Source of the DNA: CAIWHR01 sp963809965
GTDB lineage: Bacteria; Pseudomonadota; Gammaproteobacteria; Burkholderiales; Casimicrobiaceae
Reading direction: 5' to 3'
Assembly (NCBI GenBank): GCA_963809965.1
Contig: CAWELU010000028.1
Location: 62,001 to 126,000, forward strand
DNA length: 64,000 nucleotides
The position numbers were made by a program, and so were the translations under genes. Shown piece after piece: positions 39,205 through 48,347 of the stretch. Under the pieces are notes generated by a model, which was not told the origin of the DNA, ran no database searches, and saw only the letters and a list, made by a program, of their open reading frames with translations. How positions within the stretch are numbered: the stretch's first letter is position 1; each line of letters opens with the position of its first letter.

Positions 39205-40772
39205 CAGTCCATCTCCTTGAGCCGCTGATAGTCGACCTTGTCGGTCGAAGTCTTCGGCAGCGCCTCGCACCAGATGAACTGGTCGGGAATCATGTACAGG
39301 GGCAGGTTCTCCGAGCAAAAGCGCTTCAACGCGATGAGCGAGGGGTGCTTGATTTCGCGGCAACTGAGAAACGCCTTGATCCGGACGCCGGCTTCTTCGT
39401 CGGGAACGGAGATGACCGCGGCCTCCTTGATCGACGCATGCCGATACAGACTCGCCTCGATTTCTCCGAGCTCCACCCGATAGCCGCGTCGTTTCACCAT
39501 GCGGTCGCGGCGCCCGAGGTAGGTGAAATTGCCGTCGGCCGCCTCGACCACGATGTCCCCCGTCTTGTACCAGCGTACGCCGGCGCTGTCCTGGTGGAAG
39601 GCGCGGGCCGACTGTTCGGGAAGCGACCAGTAGCCCTGCATCACACCGCGTCCGGTGATGCACAGCTCGCCCTCGTCGCCGCGCCGAACCTCGCTTCCAT
39701 CCGCGTCCAGAACACGTCCCTCCAGATGCGAACAGACCTTGCCGATGGGGACGGGGACGCTGCGCTCCGGCGGTATCGGCAGCGAAACCTCGTAGAACGT
39801 GCACACGTTCGTCTCCGTCGGCCCGTACAGGTTGAAGTAACGCGGCTTCGGCAGCAGCATGGTCAGCTCGCGCAGATGCTTGATCGGGAACACCTCCCCG
39901 GCAAAGAGGACCAGGCGCAGCGCCGAGAAGTCTTGCGCCGCAAGATTTCCGTATTGTCCCAGCAGGCTCAGGATGGAGGGCGCGGAGTACCAGCAGGTGA
40001 TCCGCTGCTCGGCGATCAACGGCGCGAGACGGACCGGGTCCTTGCCGATGTCTTCGCTCACGAGGACGAGCGTCGCTCCGTGCTTGAGCGGCACGTGGAT
40101 GTCGAGAATGGAGAGATCGAAATGGAAGGGCGCATGCGATGAGAACCGGTCGTGGACCTGCGGCGTGAAGACTTCCGAGCACCAGTCGACGAAGCTGACG
40201 GCGTTCTCGTGGGAAAGCATGACCCCCTTCGGCTTGCCCGTGGAACCGGACGTATAGAGGATGTAGGCCAGGTCCCCCGGCCCATTGCCGGCGTCGGCAA
40301 CCGTCGGCGCCGCACTCGGCGCATCGGCGGAATCGAGCGCGCTTTGCAACGCGCGTCCACCGCCCGGTCCATCCACCAGGACAAGCGGCGGCAGGGGTCC
40401 CAGCGGTTCCATCTCGGCGCGCAACCGGTCCGCGAACCGACCCTCGACCACGGCGAGACGCACGGCACAGTTGTTCAGAATGTAGGCATTGCGCGCCGGC
40501 GGGGCCCCGGGATCGACCGGCACGTAGGCCGCTCCGGCCTTCAGAATCCCGTAGATCGTGGCCACCGTATCGATGGACTTGCGCATGTAGATGCCCACCC
40601 GATCTCCCGGGCGAACGCCGCTGGCGCACAGACGATCGCGAACCCGGTCGGAGAGCGCTCCGAGGTCCCGATAGGTGATGCTTCCCTCCCCCGGCTCGAC
40701 GACGGCGGTGTGCTCCGGGTATTTCCGCGCCGTGGCGATAAACGGGACGTGCAGCGCGTCAGCCGTTTCCAT
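39204..40772 (-). CDS. AMP-forming acyl/amino-acid ligase, XrtA-associated
   Basis: 522 residues, uninterrupted. Core motifs: AYILYTSGSTGKPKGVMLSH (P-loop A3), YFNLYGPTETNVCTFYE (A5), YKTGDIVVE (A7), RRDRMVKRRGYRVELGEIEA (A8) and the catalytic Lys near STDKVDYQRLKE (A10). SSHAPFHFDLSILDIHVPLK resembles amino-acid adenylating ligases such as PltF and PigI, and the overall type matches the exosortase-A-associated ligase family TIGR03098. It activates a carboxylate and loads it on the adjacent carrier protein. It overlaps the carrier gene by 14 bases and the dehydrogenase by 1. The usual TIGR03099 decarboxylase partner is absent; the dehydrogenase takes its place. Confidence 0.9.
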   Translation of the reverse strand: METADALHVPFIATARKYPEHTAVVEPGEGSITYRDLGALSDRVRDRLCASGVRPGDRVGIYMRKSIDTVATIYGILKAGAAYVPVDPGAPPARNAYILNNCAVRLAVVEGRFADRLRAEMEPLGPLPPLVLVDGPGGGRALQSALDSADAPSAAPTVADAGNGPGDLAYILYTSGSTGKPKGVMLSHENAVSFVDWCSEVFTPQVHDRFSSHAPFHFDLSILDIHVPLKHGATLVLVSEDIGKDPVRLAPLIAEQRITCWYSAPSILSLLGQYGNLAAQDFSALRLVLFAGEVFPIKHLRELTMLLPKPRYFNLYGPTETNVCTFYEVSLPIPPERSVPVPIGKVCSHLEGRVLDADGSEVRRGDEGELCITGRGVMQGYWSLPEQSARAFHQDSAGVRWYKTGDIVVEAADGNFTYLGRRDRMVKRRGYRVELGEIEASLYRHASIKEAAVISVPDEEAGVRIKAFLSCREIKHPSLIALKRFCSENLPLYMIPDQFIWCEALPKTSTDKVDYQRLKEMD

Positions 40773-41037
40773 GGCGCGCAGCTTCCGGGGATTGCTTCGA
40801 GCGAATCAGTTGCCCGATCAAACGGATCGTGTCCAGATGCTCCGGATCGACCTCGTGCGCCTCCAGCGTTACGCCGTAGCGCTCCTCGATGAACATCACC
40901 GTCTTGAGCGTCGCGATCGAGTCGAGCACACCTCCGGTGATCAGCGGCGTCGTGTCGGTGAGCTCGGCCGGATCCTCGCCCGGCAGGAACTCCTTCAGGA
41001 TGAAGTCCTTGATAACGGCTGCAATGTCACCGGACAT
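40759..41037 (-). CDS. Acyl carrier protein
   Basis: 92 residues. The phosphopantetheine attachment serine is in ITGGVLDSIATLKTVMFIEE, followed by RYGVTLEAHEVDPEHLDTI. It is acidic in the helical core with a basic tail. It carries the acyl or aminoacyl group made by the overlapping ligase gene. First gene of the carrier-ligase-dehydrogenase unit. A hairpin at 41102-41126 separates it from the end of the O-ligase gene, so it may have its own promoter, although none is obvious. Confidence 0.9.
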   Translation of the reverse strand: MSGDIAAVIKDFILKEFLPGEDPAELTDTTPLITGGVLDSIATLKTVMFIEERYGVTLEAHEVDPEHLDTIRLIGQLIRSKQSPEAARHGNG

Positions 41038-41101
41038 TCGAGACTCCCTCGTTGGTGATCGATGAAACGACTCCGGCCGTCGCCGGCTTCTGCGTTTGTG
41101 T

Positions 41102-41126
41102 CTTCCGGCACTCTGGCCGTCGGAAG
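41102..41126. terminator. Hairpin after the O-ligase gene
   Basis: CTTCCG (41102-41107) pairs with CGGAAG (41121-41126), with partial GGC/GCC pairing inside. It lies 2 bases past the stop of the minus-strand O-ligase gene and 65 bases before the carrier-protein start. A candidate end of the long XrtA operon. Confidence 0.5.
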
Positions 41127-41127
41127 G

Positions 41128-42494
41128 CTAGGTGACGCGCTGGGTGGCGACACTTTGTCCGCTCGCAGGCGCAAATGCAGCGCCCTTGGCAAGCTCCGCC
41201 TTGCGGTCCGTTTTCTGCGCCACCAGCACCGTCTTGCACAGTACGATGCACGCGACCAAAGTGTAGTAGAAATCGAAGTAAGCCAGCCCGAGAAACGCAC
41301 CCGCCGTCGCGTAACCGACGAGGCTCACCTGGATCATGACCGCGAGGTCCGCGGCCCACCGCGTCTCCGGTGCGCGCCGCGTCCGCTTGTTGATCCAGGA
41401 TGCCGTGAACCAGGTCATCAAGCCCAGCGCGAGGAAAAGCGCGAACCCGACGAACCCATGCTCGCCCATGACCTCGAAGTAGATGCTGTGTGCGTCAGCC
41501 ACGCTGCCAGGTTCGGGAGCGTATCTTGCGAACATGGCGTCACGAAAACACTCGTATCCTCCTCCGAACGGTCGGTCCTTTGCCAGATTGAACGCCATGT
41601 GCCAGGAATTGATGCGGGTCTTCGCCGATTCGTCGGACTGGTAATTCGAGATCGACGCCATGCGGTCGAACCATTGCTGCGGCATGACGGCAAACACCAA
41701 CGCAACGGCAGCCATACCCACCAGTCCGATGAAGAACCGGTTGCGACTCTTGAGCCAGAGAAAGATGCCCATTGCGACCACGCCCAGCGCCGCGCCGCGC
41801 GACTGACTTCCCACGATTGCGATCGCCGTCAGGACGATGGCGATGGTGATCCCATGACGCAACCACGCCCTGTTTTCGCCGTCAGGACGATGGAGACGGT
41901 AATGCCGTGGCGCAGCCAAGCCTTGTCCGTCGTCAACTGGAAATAGCGAAGCAGCGGCACGGTCATGATCAGCGCGAGCCCGATCTCGTTGTCACCCCCG
42001 ATGAAGGTGCCTTCCGGCCCACGGACGTGGTAGGCGCCGCCCGTGAGAATCGTGAAGATGCCACCCTTGACCCCGTAGAACCCCAGCGACAGCGCCATGA
42101 CCGCCACGAGCTGGATGATCCGCTCCTTGCTCTGCATGAGGATCAGCGTCACGAAGATCATGAGCTGGATCTTCGCCACCTTCTCGAGCTGCGTCCAGGC
42201 GAGCTCCTGGTAGTAGGCGAAGATCGTGGTGACCACCATCCACACGATGAAAACGAGGAGAACGACGGATTCGCGGGTCCAGGGAATCCGCTTCGGTTCG
42301 CGGGTGAGGAGCATGCCAACCAGCGTAGCCAGCGCCACGATCTCCGCGAACGGCATGTCGTAGGCCCAGGTCCACGTCAGACGGTGCGGGTTCATGAACC
42401 CGAGCCACGTCCACATGAGAACCCCGATATGCGGCTTCCGCAGGATGAACGGAACGGACCCGAAAACGATCAGGGTGACGACAATGTCTCGCAT
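41128..42494 (-). CDS. O-antigen-ligase-like polymerase, XrtA-associated (disrupted by a 53-base repeat)
   Basis: A polytopic membrane protein (about 10-12 helices) of the putative O-glycosylation ligase, exosortase-A type (TIGR03097-like). It starts MRDIVVTLIVFGSVPFILRK and has YHVRGPEGTFIGGDNEIGLA, and then in the other frame AIVGSQSRGAALGVVAMGI, the large loop RINSWHMAFNLAKDRPFGGG and AHSIYFEVMGEHGFVG. The loop signature (NSW, RPFGGG, HSIYFE) is that of Wzy/WaaL proteins. The frame changes exactly at a diverged 53-base tandem copy (41828-41931); removing one copy restores the frame. Probable polymerase or ligase of the exopolysaccharide, acting in the inner membrane. Confidence 0.88.
41828..41931. 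repeat. Diverged tandem duplication of a 53-base unit
   Basis: 41828-41880 and 41881-41931 are roughly 83 percent alike by eye. Read on the minus strand they encode KAWLRHGITVSIVLTA and RAWLRHGITIAIVLTA. The offset between copies is 53 bases, which is not a multiple of 3, and deleting one copy rejoins the ligase reading frame. Confidence 0.85.
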
Positions 42495-42503
42495 CGTGCG
42501 CGG

Positions 42504-43347
42504 CTATCGGCGAAGAAGGGTCTGTTGCGGATGCGGACCCGCCAGCGACGAACCAGCGAATCCGCACGGGCAGGCGCCGTCCGTGCAGCAACCCGTTCTT
42601 CATTCGTCGTGCCAATTGCCGCTCCTCGCGCCAACCACGCTGCCTGACCTGATAAAGTCGGCCGCTTTCCCGCTGCGGCTCACCCAGCGCGTCGCCGCGC
42701 TGAAGGCGCGCCATCAACTCGGCATAAACGTCCGCGCCTTCGCGCACGGCGCGCCAGAACAGCGTCAGCTCGTCGTCGCCATCCTTCACCTCGGGGCAGA
42801 TGTGGGCGATCAGGTTCCCGGTGTCTATGCCGGCATCGATCCGGTGGAGCGTGCAGCCGACATGCTCGGGCTCGCCGTTGTACAGCGCCCAGAACGTGCA
42901 ATCCGCGCCGCGGTACCACGGCGAAAGCCCCCCGTGGAGGTTGAAAAGCCCCAACCGCCCTTTAGCAAGAAGCGGGCCGCGGATGAGCGACGTGCCGAAC
43001 ACCGCGATGACATCGGGTCTCAAGCGGTCGGCAAGCGCCACGACATCAGGGTGATTGATGTACGGTACCTCGACCTTAAGGTCTTCCCGGGCGAGCCGCG
43101 GTTCGTTGTCGCCAAAGAAGAACTTGGCCTCCCCATTGGCGACGTAGCGGCGGCGGTCGCGCAGCCAGCGCCAGCCCTTGCGCCAGAGGTTCGCCGGCTT
43201 GAGGCCATGCAGGACCTTGCGGCCGGTGAGCTGGGATCCGGTTTCCTGGACGATCGCGACGGGCCGCGCGCTTTCGCAAAGGCGGTTGGCCACATAGAGA
43301 TGGCGCGGCGAACGACCACAGAGAATCATCAGCGAGAGGTCAGACAT
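42504..43347 (-). CDS. Formyltransferase-family protein (frameshift near the C-terminus)
   Basis: Starts at 43347 (MSDLSLMILCGRSPRHLYVA). The N10-formyltetrahydrofolate transferase catalytic set is visible: the Asn/His block LFNLHGGLSPWYRGADCTFW and the Asp in HRIDAGIDTGNLIAHI. It is related to methionyl-tRNA formyltransferase, but the length (about 280) and context fit sugar or other small-molecule formylation. The frame runs past its expected end into the next gene; a shift near 42545 gives LAGPHPQQTLLRR and a stop at 42504, just before the O-ligase ATG. No amino-sugar aminotransferase is seen nearby, so the acceptor amine is unknown. Confidence 0.84.
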
Positions 43348-44598
43348 GGGCCGCGGCTTCCCGTTGCCGCTGCACCAGCCCGAGCACGGGCGGCACCGCA
43401 ATGTTCTTCCAGTCCATGACCAGGGCATCGGCAAAGAACTTGGCGGCCCAGTTGGGAAACTCGAACATCGAGTAGCGCCCCCATATCGGCGCCGAACCGG
43501 CGATGGCACCGCGGACGATGGGGTCGTCGTCGTCGAGGTCCTGCCAGCCCTTCACGAAGCCGATGGCGCGACGTGCATTCTCGCGCAGGTTCGCAGCACC
43601 GGTTTCCTGGTCGAGTCGCGTCCAGTTCAGGCTCATCTGCGCCACGCCCGTGAGGCAACAGTAGCTCGCCTCGGAAGACCAGGATTCGCCGTAGGTTCCG
43701 GCAAGCCAGCCGTCGGCCCGTTGCACGCCCGCGACCGCCCGCGCCGCCTTCATCGCGGCGTTCAAGATAGCGTTCGTTGCCAAGCAGCACGCCGCACTCC
43801 AGAAAACCCCGGATCGCATAGGCGATCGTATGCGTGAACGGTTGCCGCTCCGGCGTGAAGGCGTTGTTTGCGAACCATCCCGTCGGTCGCTGCTGCGCCA
43901 GCGCCCACTCGAGGTTGCGAATCGCTGCGGTCTTGAGCTGCGCGTCGCCGGTCATCAGTGCCGTTGCCAGCAGCGCCCATGTTGCGCGTGTGTTGTACGT
44001 GTGCGGCACGCCGTGATGCTCGAATTCGCCGCCAGCAGCCGTCGGCATCCTGGTGCCGCGCCAGCCAGTGCCCGGCGCGAGCCGCCGACTCCAGGCATTC
44101 GGTGCGGCCCAGTTGGACGAAGCCGGCGAGCATCCCGTGCATGATCTGTCCGGTGTTGAAGATGACGGGCTGGCTGCCCGGCTCGCCGAAATGTCCTGGG
44201 AATGCCCCGTCCGGAAGCTGGATCGACAGTTCCCAATCGATGATGCGGCGGGCGCGATCCTCGAGGTCCGATCGGTCGAGAACCCTGGCCGCCGCGAGAA
44301 AGGTCTCGACGATGTAACCGCTCGTCTCCGGATAGCTCGGCAGCCAGCCGTCTTCGAAGCTCCAACCGGCCGACACGCCCCCCGAGTCCGCCTTCCCGTT
44401 GCGCACGTCCTGCGCGCGGCAGAGCCAGTCGATGGCGGCGCGCAGATGCTCGCGGTGCTCACGGGCGGGCTGTGGCGGCGTCCTGCGAAAGTCCCGCATG
44501 ATCAGTCGCAGATGGCGCGGCCGCCACGGCTTGTAGCGAAAGGGCAAGGCGAGCAACTGGGTCGGGCGCATGGGTGTCGGTTCCCGCCAGTCAAGCAA
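43340..44598 (-). CDS. Alpha/alpha-toroid repeat protein, glycan-active enzyme or prenyltransferase-like (two frameshifts)
   Basis: The start is 44598, or the in-frame ATG 44571 (MRPTQLLALPFRY). Repeated helical pairs carry GW/GF turns: GGVSAGWSFEDGWLPSYPET, LPDGAFPGHFGEPGSQPVIF, NTGQIMHGMLAGFVQLGRTE, RPTGWFANNAFTPERQPFTH and ADGWLAGTYGESWSSEASYC. Frames change at about 44040 and 43765, and the stop is at 43340, overlapping the formyltransferase start. The fold resembles squalene/prenyltransferase-like and unsaturated-glucuronyl-hydrolase-like toroids. Some members of this group are labelled delta-aminolevulinate dehydratase in databases, which the sequence does not support. No signal peptide. 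The function is open. Confidence 0.72.
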
Positions 44599-45995
44599 TC
44601 ACGGTTTCCATGCTGTGCCCCAGTTGCGTCGACACGTGGCTCACGACGTAGCGGTACTTGCCCGATGCCTCCGCGGGGATCCGGTCGACCTCGCGAATCG
44701 CAATGCGCACGTCGGTGCCAAGGCGTGCGGCGAGACCCGCGGTGACCTGCGCGCGGGCGGTTTGCGTCCATCCCGGGTCGGGAACCACCAGCACCTCGAC
44801 GTCCTTCAGCGCATGCTGAATGAACTTGAACTCCGCGATGCCCTCTACGCCGCGCAATACGTAGATGACGGAAAGCGCGTGCATGATGGTGCCGTCGGAC
44901 CGGACGACGAAATCGGTCGTGCGGCCCGTCACGTCCGCGAGCACGTGAAGGCCGCGGCCTTCCCGGCAGCCCTCGGCAGCCATGCGGACCATGTCACCGG
45001 TGCGATAGCGGATGAAGGGCTGGGCGCTCGAGCACAGGCCTGTCATCACCGCCTCTCCCTGCTCGCCGATTGCCACCGGCCGCCCTTCGGCGTCCAGTAC
45101 CTCGAGGATGATGCTTTCGCTCATCAGCAGGATCTGGCGCAGCGGCGTTTCGTGGGCCGTGAACCCGATGTCCCGGCTGCCGAATTCGTTGGCGGCGGGA
45201 ACGCCGAACACCTTCTCGATCAGCGAGCGCTGATGCGGGTAGAGGGGCTCGCCCGTGGTGCAGACCACACGCAGCTCGGGCAATCGAAGCCGGACCTTTC
45301 GCTCCGTCGCACGTGCCGCGAGGAGGGCAACGCTGCTCGCGTAACCGTAGATGCACCTGGGATGGAAGGCCTGCACCGCCTCGAGATAGGCGTCCATGTT
45401 GTCCGCGGACATCTCGAAGGCGTTCAGCATCAGTTGGTTGAGCAGCCGATCGCGAATTGCTTTGATGCGGTCCGTCTTCTTGAGCTCGGCGGGCGCTCCC
45501 CAGAGGTAGACTTCACGGTCACCCACCGCCACACCCCACCAGCGCCGCGCGCGCATGCGACCGGCGGCATCCGACGCCTGTCGGTGACGACCGTAGTAGA
45601 AGCCCAGCGGCTCGCCGCTCGAACCGCCGGTGTTGTAGCGGAATGTCCCGCCGGGGGCGTTCCGCCAGTGGATTCGATCCACGTTGGCGCGGGCGTCCTG
45701 CTTGGTCATCGTGGGCAGGCGCCGCACGTCGTCGAGCGTGATTTCTCCGTCGGCTCGCTCGACGTCGATGCCCGCCGCCCGGATTCGCTCGGCGTGCCAT
45801 GGACTGTGTCGAACGGCGAGCTGCAACAGCGTCTTCAATTTCCTCATCTGCAAGCGCTCGATCTCGTGGACGAGACAGCCATTGGCTGCGCTCGAGGTCT
45901 TCCAGATAAGCGAACGTCGGCCGCTGCATCAGACGTTCCTGCAGCGGGTAGACCAGCGAGCGCGAGAGGGCGGGCGGCAACACGGGAAACTTCAC
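44591..45995 (-). CDS. CapK-like AMP-dependent ligase (one frameshift)
   Basis: The probable GTG start at 45995 gives LPPALSRSLVYPLQERLM and FAYLEDLERSQWLS. A shift at about 45880 joins VHEIERLQMRKLKTLLQLAV and then SPWHAERIRAAGI. Phenylacetate-CoA-ligase-type motifs: FRYNTGGSSGEPLGFYYGRH (P-loop), VCTTGEPLYPHQRSLIEKVF, NEFGSRDIGFTAHETPL and FIRYRTGDMVRMAAEGCREG. Length about 468. CapK-family proteins recur in capsule loci and are thought to activate a carboxylate; none in this position has an established substrate. It overlaps the toroid-protein gene by 8 bases. Confidence 0.86.
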
Positions 45996-46029
45996 GCACA
46001 ATGGACGCGTTGTGGTCTCGTCGGCCGAT

Positions 46030-47133
46030 TCATGCTGCCCGTGCCTCGATGCGCGTGCGGGCGAGCGCCGCCTCGTAGACTTCGATCCACGTCTGCCGCA
46101 CCCTCGGCCACGTGTAGCGCTGGGCTTCGAGCAAGCCGGCTTCGCGCAGGCGTTCGGCCAGCGCCGGGTCACCCAGCACTCGCCTGATGGCGTCCGCCAT
46201 GGCCTGGTGATCGCCAGCCGCCACGAGGAGTCCCGTGATGCCGTCGCGCACGATGAATGGCACGCCCCCCACGTTCGTGCTGACCACCGGCGTTCCGCTC
46301 GCCATCGCTTCGAGCACGGAGTTCGGCATGTTGTCGACGCGGCTCGGATTGAGCGCGATCGAAGCCGACCGATAGAGCTCGGCCATCCGCTCCCGGTCGA
46401 GCCGGCCACAGAAATCCACCGCGTCCACAATCCCGAGAGCGTCTGCAAGCGACGCCAGGCGATGTCGTTCCGGCCCGGCGCCGGCCACCGTAAGCCTTGC
46501 CTCGGGTGCACTATCGCGAACGAGCGCGAAGGCGCGCAATGCAGTCGGGATGTCGTAGATGGGCTCGAGATTGCGCGAAACGACCAGGTGCGCCCGGTTC
46601 GGGCGCGTCGCCGCGGCGGGTCGGAACCGCTCCGTGTCGACAACATTGGGCACGACGTCGCTGTGTATTCCCGAACGGGCGAAGACCTGCTGCAGGAATC
46701 CGGACGGAACGACCAGGGCATTCGCAAGCCGCAAGGTCCTGCCCACCATGCTCCCCGACCCGGCGAGAAACGCTTCCGCCTCCCCGCCGCGATAATTGAC
46801 GACGGAGGGAACACCCCGCATTCGCGCGATCCACACCGCGGGAGCGGCGAACAAATGCCATGACCAGCCGGAGTTGGCCATGACGTGAAACACATCGACT
46901 CGTCCCGCGACGGCCCACAGGCGGATGACGTAAGGAACGAGGCGAAACGCTGCTCGAATGCCGCGAAATCGCTCGACCCACCGTGGGCGGTAGGGTGCGT
47001 TGACCTGGACGACCACGACGTTGGCTCCTTCTCGCGTCAACAGCTCGAACAGTTGTCGCGTCTGGTTCGCCATCCCGCCCTCCGGCGGCGGAATCGGTCC
47101 GATCAATGCGATCCTGAGTCCGTCGAAATTCAT
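46030..47133 (-). CDS. Family 4 glycosyltransferase
   Basis: 367 residues, uninterrupted, from ATG 47133 (MNFDGLRIALIGPIPPPEGG). The start overlaps the previous stop in an ATGA arrangement, which decides it over the upstream in-frame ATG. The N-terminal GGMANQTRQLFELLTREGAN loop is typical of the subgroup. The donor domain has HLVVSRNLEPIYDIPTALRA, RLTVAGAGPERHRLASLADA and the EX7E region NPSRVDNMPNSVLEAMASGT. Cytoplasmic, retaining GT-B enzyme for repeat-unit assembly. The sugar is unknown. Confidence 0.9.
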   Translation of the reverse strand: MNFDGLRIALIGPIPPPEGGMANQTRQLFELLTREGANVVVVQVNAPYRPRWVERFRGIRAAFRLVPYVIRLWAVAGRVDVFHVMANSGWSWHLFAAPAVWIARMRGVPSVVNYRGGEAEAFLAGSGSMVGRTLRLANALVVPSGFLQQVFARSGIHSDVVPNVVDTERFRPAAATRPNRAHLVVSRNLEPIYDIPTALRAFALVRDSAPEARLTVAGAGPERHRLASLADALGIVDAVDFCGRLDRERMAELYRSASIALNPSRVDNMPNSVLEAMASGTPVVSTNVGGVPFIVRDGITGLLVAAGDHQAMADAIRRVLGDPALAERLREAGLLEAQRYTWPRVRQTWIEVYEAALARTRIEARAA

Positions 47134-48347
47134 CGCGCTGCCGGCGAAAGCCGCCCGAAGACATCGCGATAGAGGGCGACACTGGCCGCCCAATTTCGTT
47201 CCCGTTCCACGAAGCGCCGACCCTGTTCGCGCAGCCGCGGCCACTCTTCGCGATGCGCAAGCAGATGCACGATCGCGTTCCCGAGCGAGGTTGCGTCTCC
47301 CGCATGGAAGAGCACGCCGGTCTCGCCATCGCGGATCAGTTCCTTGTGCCCCCCGACGTCGGAGGCAACGAGCAGCCGCCCCTGCGCCATCGCCTCCAGC
47401 GGCTTGAGCGGCGTCACGAGATCGGTCAGGCGCATCGAGTGCCGCGGATAGGCGAAGACGTCGACGATGCTGTAATAGCGCTGGACGTCCTGGTGCGGAA
47501 CTCGCCCCGCGAACACGATCTTTTCCGCTATGCCCAGCGTGTTGGCGAGGGCCTTCAGGGTCTGCTCCTGCGGTCCGCCGCCGACCAGCAGGAGGCGCAC
47601 CTGCGGCAGCCGTTCGATTATCGCCGGCAGCGCCTCGAGCAGGAGATCGAGCCCTTCGTAGGCATAGAAGGAGCCGATGAAACCGACGATGGTCTTGCCC
47701 TCCAGGCCCAGGCGCGACTTGAGCGCCGGATCGGGCTCGATGTCGAAATCGAATGCGGCGAGATCGACGGCGTTCGGAATCACGGTGATGCGATTCTCGG
47801 GAACTCCGCGCGCGACGATGTCCCGCTTGAGTCCGTTGCAGATCGTGGTGACCTGGCCGGCCCGCCGCAGTGCAAACGTCTCGAGCGCATGCGTGAGGCG
47901 ATACCGCAATCCTCCGGCGCGGGCCGTGCCGTGATCCACGGCAGCATCCTCCCAGAACGCGCGCACTTCGTAGACGACCGGAATGCCGAGCCGCCCGCCG
48001 ACGCGCAGTGCGGGCAACGCATTGAGCACGGGCGAGTGAGCGTGCAGGATGTCGGGCCGCACCTTGCGCGCGATCTCCTCGAGCCGGCGCTCCGTTGCAC
48101 GCATGAGGGCGAGCTCACGCAACCCCGGTATCCGTGCCAGGGGCCCCGGTTGCCACGGCGTCCGGAAAAAGTGAAGTCCGTCGACGTCCTCTTCCGGCGC
48201 GCTCGGCGCCGCGTGCTTCGGGCTCGTCAGGTGGAAAGTCTCCCAGCCCATGCGCCGCTGCTCGCGCAGGATCGCGCGCGTACGAAACGTGTAGCCGCTG
48301 TGCAGCGGAATCGAGTGGTCGAGGACGTGCAGGATGCGCAGGCTCAT
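47130..48347 (-). CDS. TIGR04063-type XrtA-associated glycosyltransferase
   Basis: 405 residues, uninterrupted, from ATG 48347 (MSLRILHVLDHSIPLHSGYT). The opening HVLDHSxPLHSGYTFRT and the block LTSPKHAAPSAPEEDVDGLH are the hallmark of the PEP-CTERM/exosortase-A glycosyltransferase group TIGR04063. The catalytic domain shows VIPNAVDLAAFDFD, VGFIGSFYAYEGLDLLLEAL, FAGRVPHQDVQRYYSIVDVF and PLKPLEAMAQGRLLVASDVG. The start overlaps the amidotransferase stop and the stop overlaps the next start, so it is translationally coupled on both sides. Confidence 0.92.
   Translation of the reverse strand: MSLRILHVLDHSIPLHSGYTFRTRAILREQRRMGWETFHLTSPKHAAPSAPEEDVDGLHFFRTPWQPGPLARIPGLRELALMRATERRLEEIARKVRPDILHAHSPVLNALPALRVGGRLGIPVVYEVRAFWEDAAVDHGTARAGGLRYRLTHALETFALRRAGQVTTICNGLKRDIVARGVPENRITVIPNAVDLAAFDFDIEPDPALKSRLGLEGKTIVGFIGSFYAYEGLDLLLEALPAIIERLPQVRLLLVGGGPQEQTLKALANTLGIAEKIVFAGRVPHQDVQRYYSIVDVFAYPRHSMRLTDLVTPLKPLEAMAQGRLLVASDVGGHKELIRDGETGVLFHAGDATSLGNAIVHLLAHREEWPRLREQGRRFVERERNWAASVALYRDVFGRLSPAAR

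Noticed and set aside
38056..41037. Expected TIGR03099-type PLP decarboxylase beside the XrtA ligase
   Set aside because: Searched for in all frames around the ligase; none is present. The neighbour is an acyl-CoA dehydrogenase.
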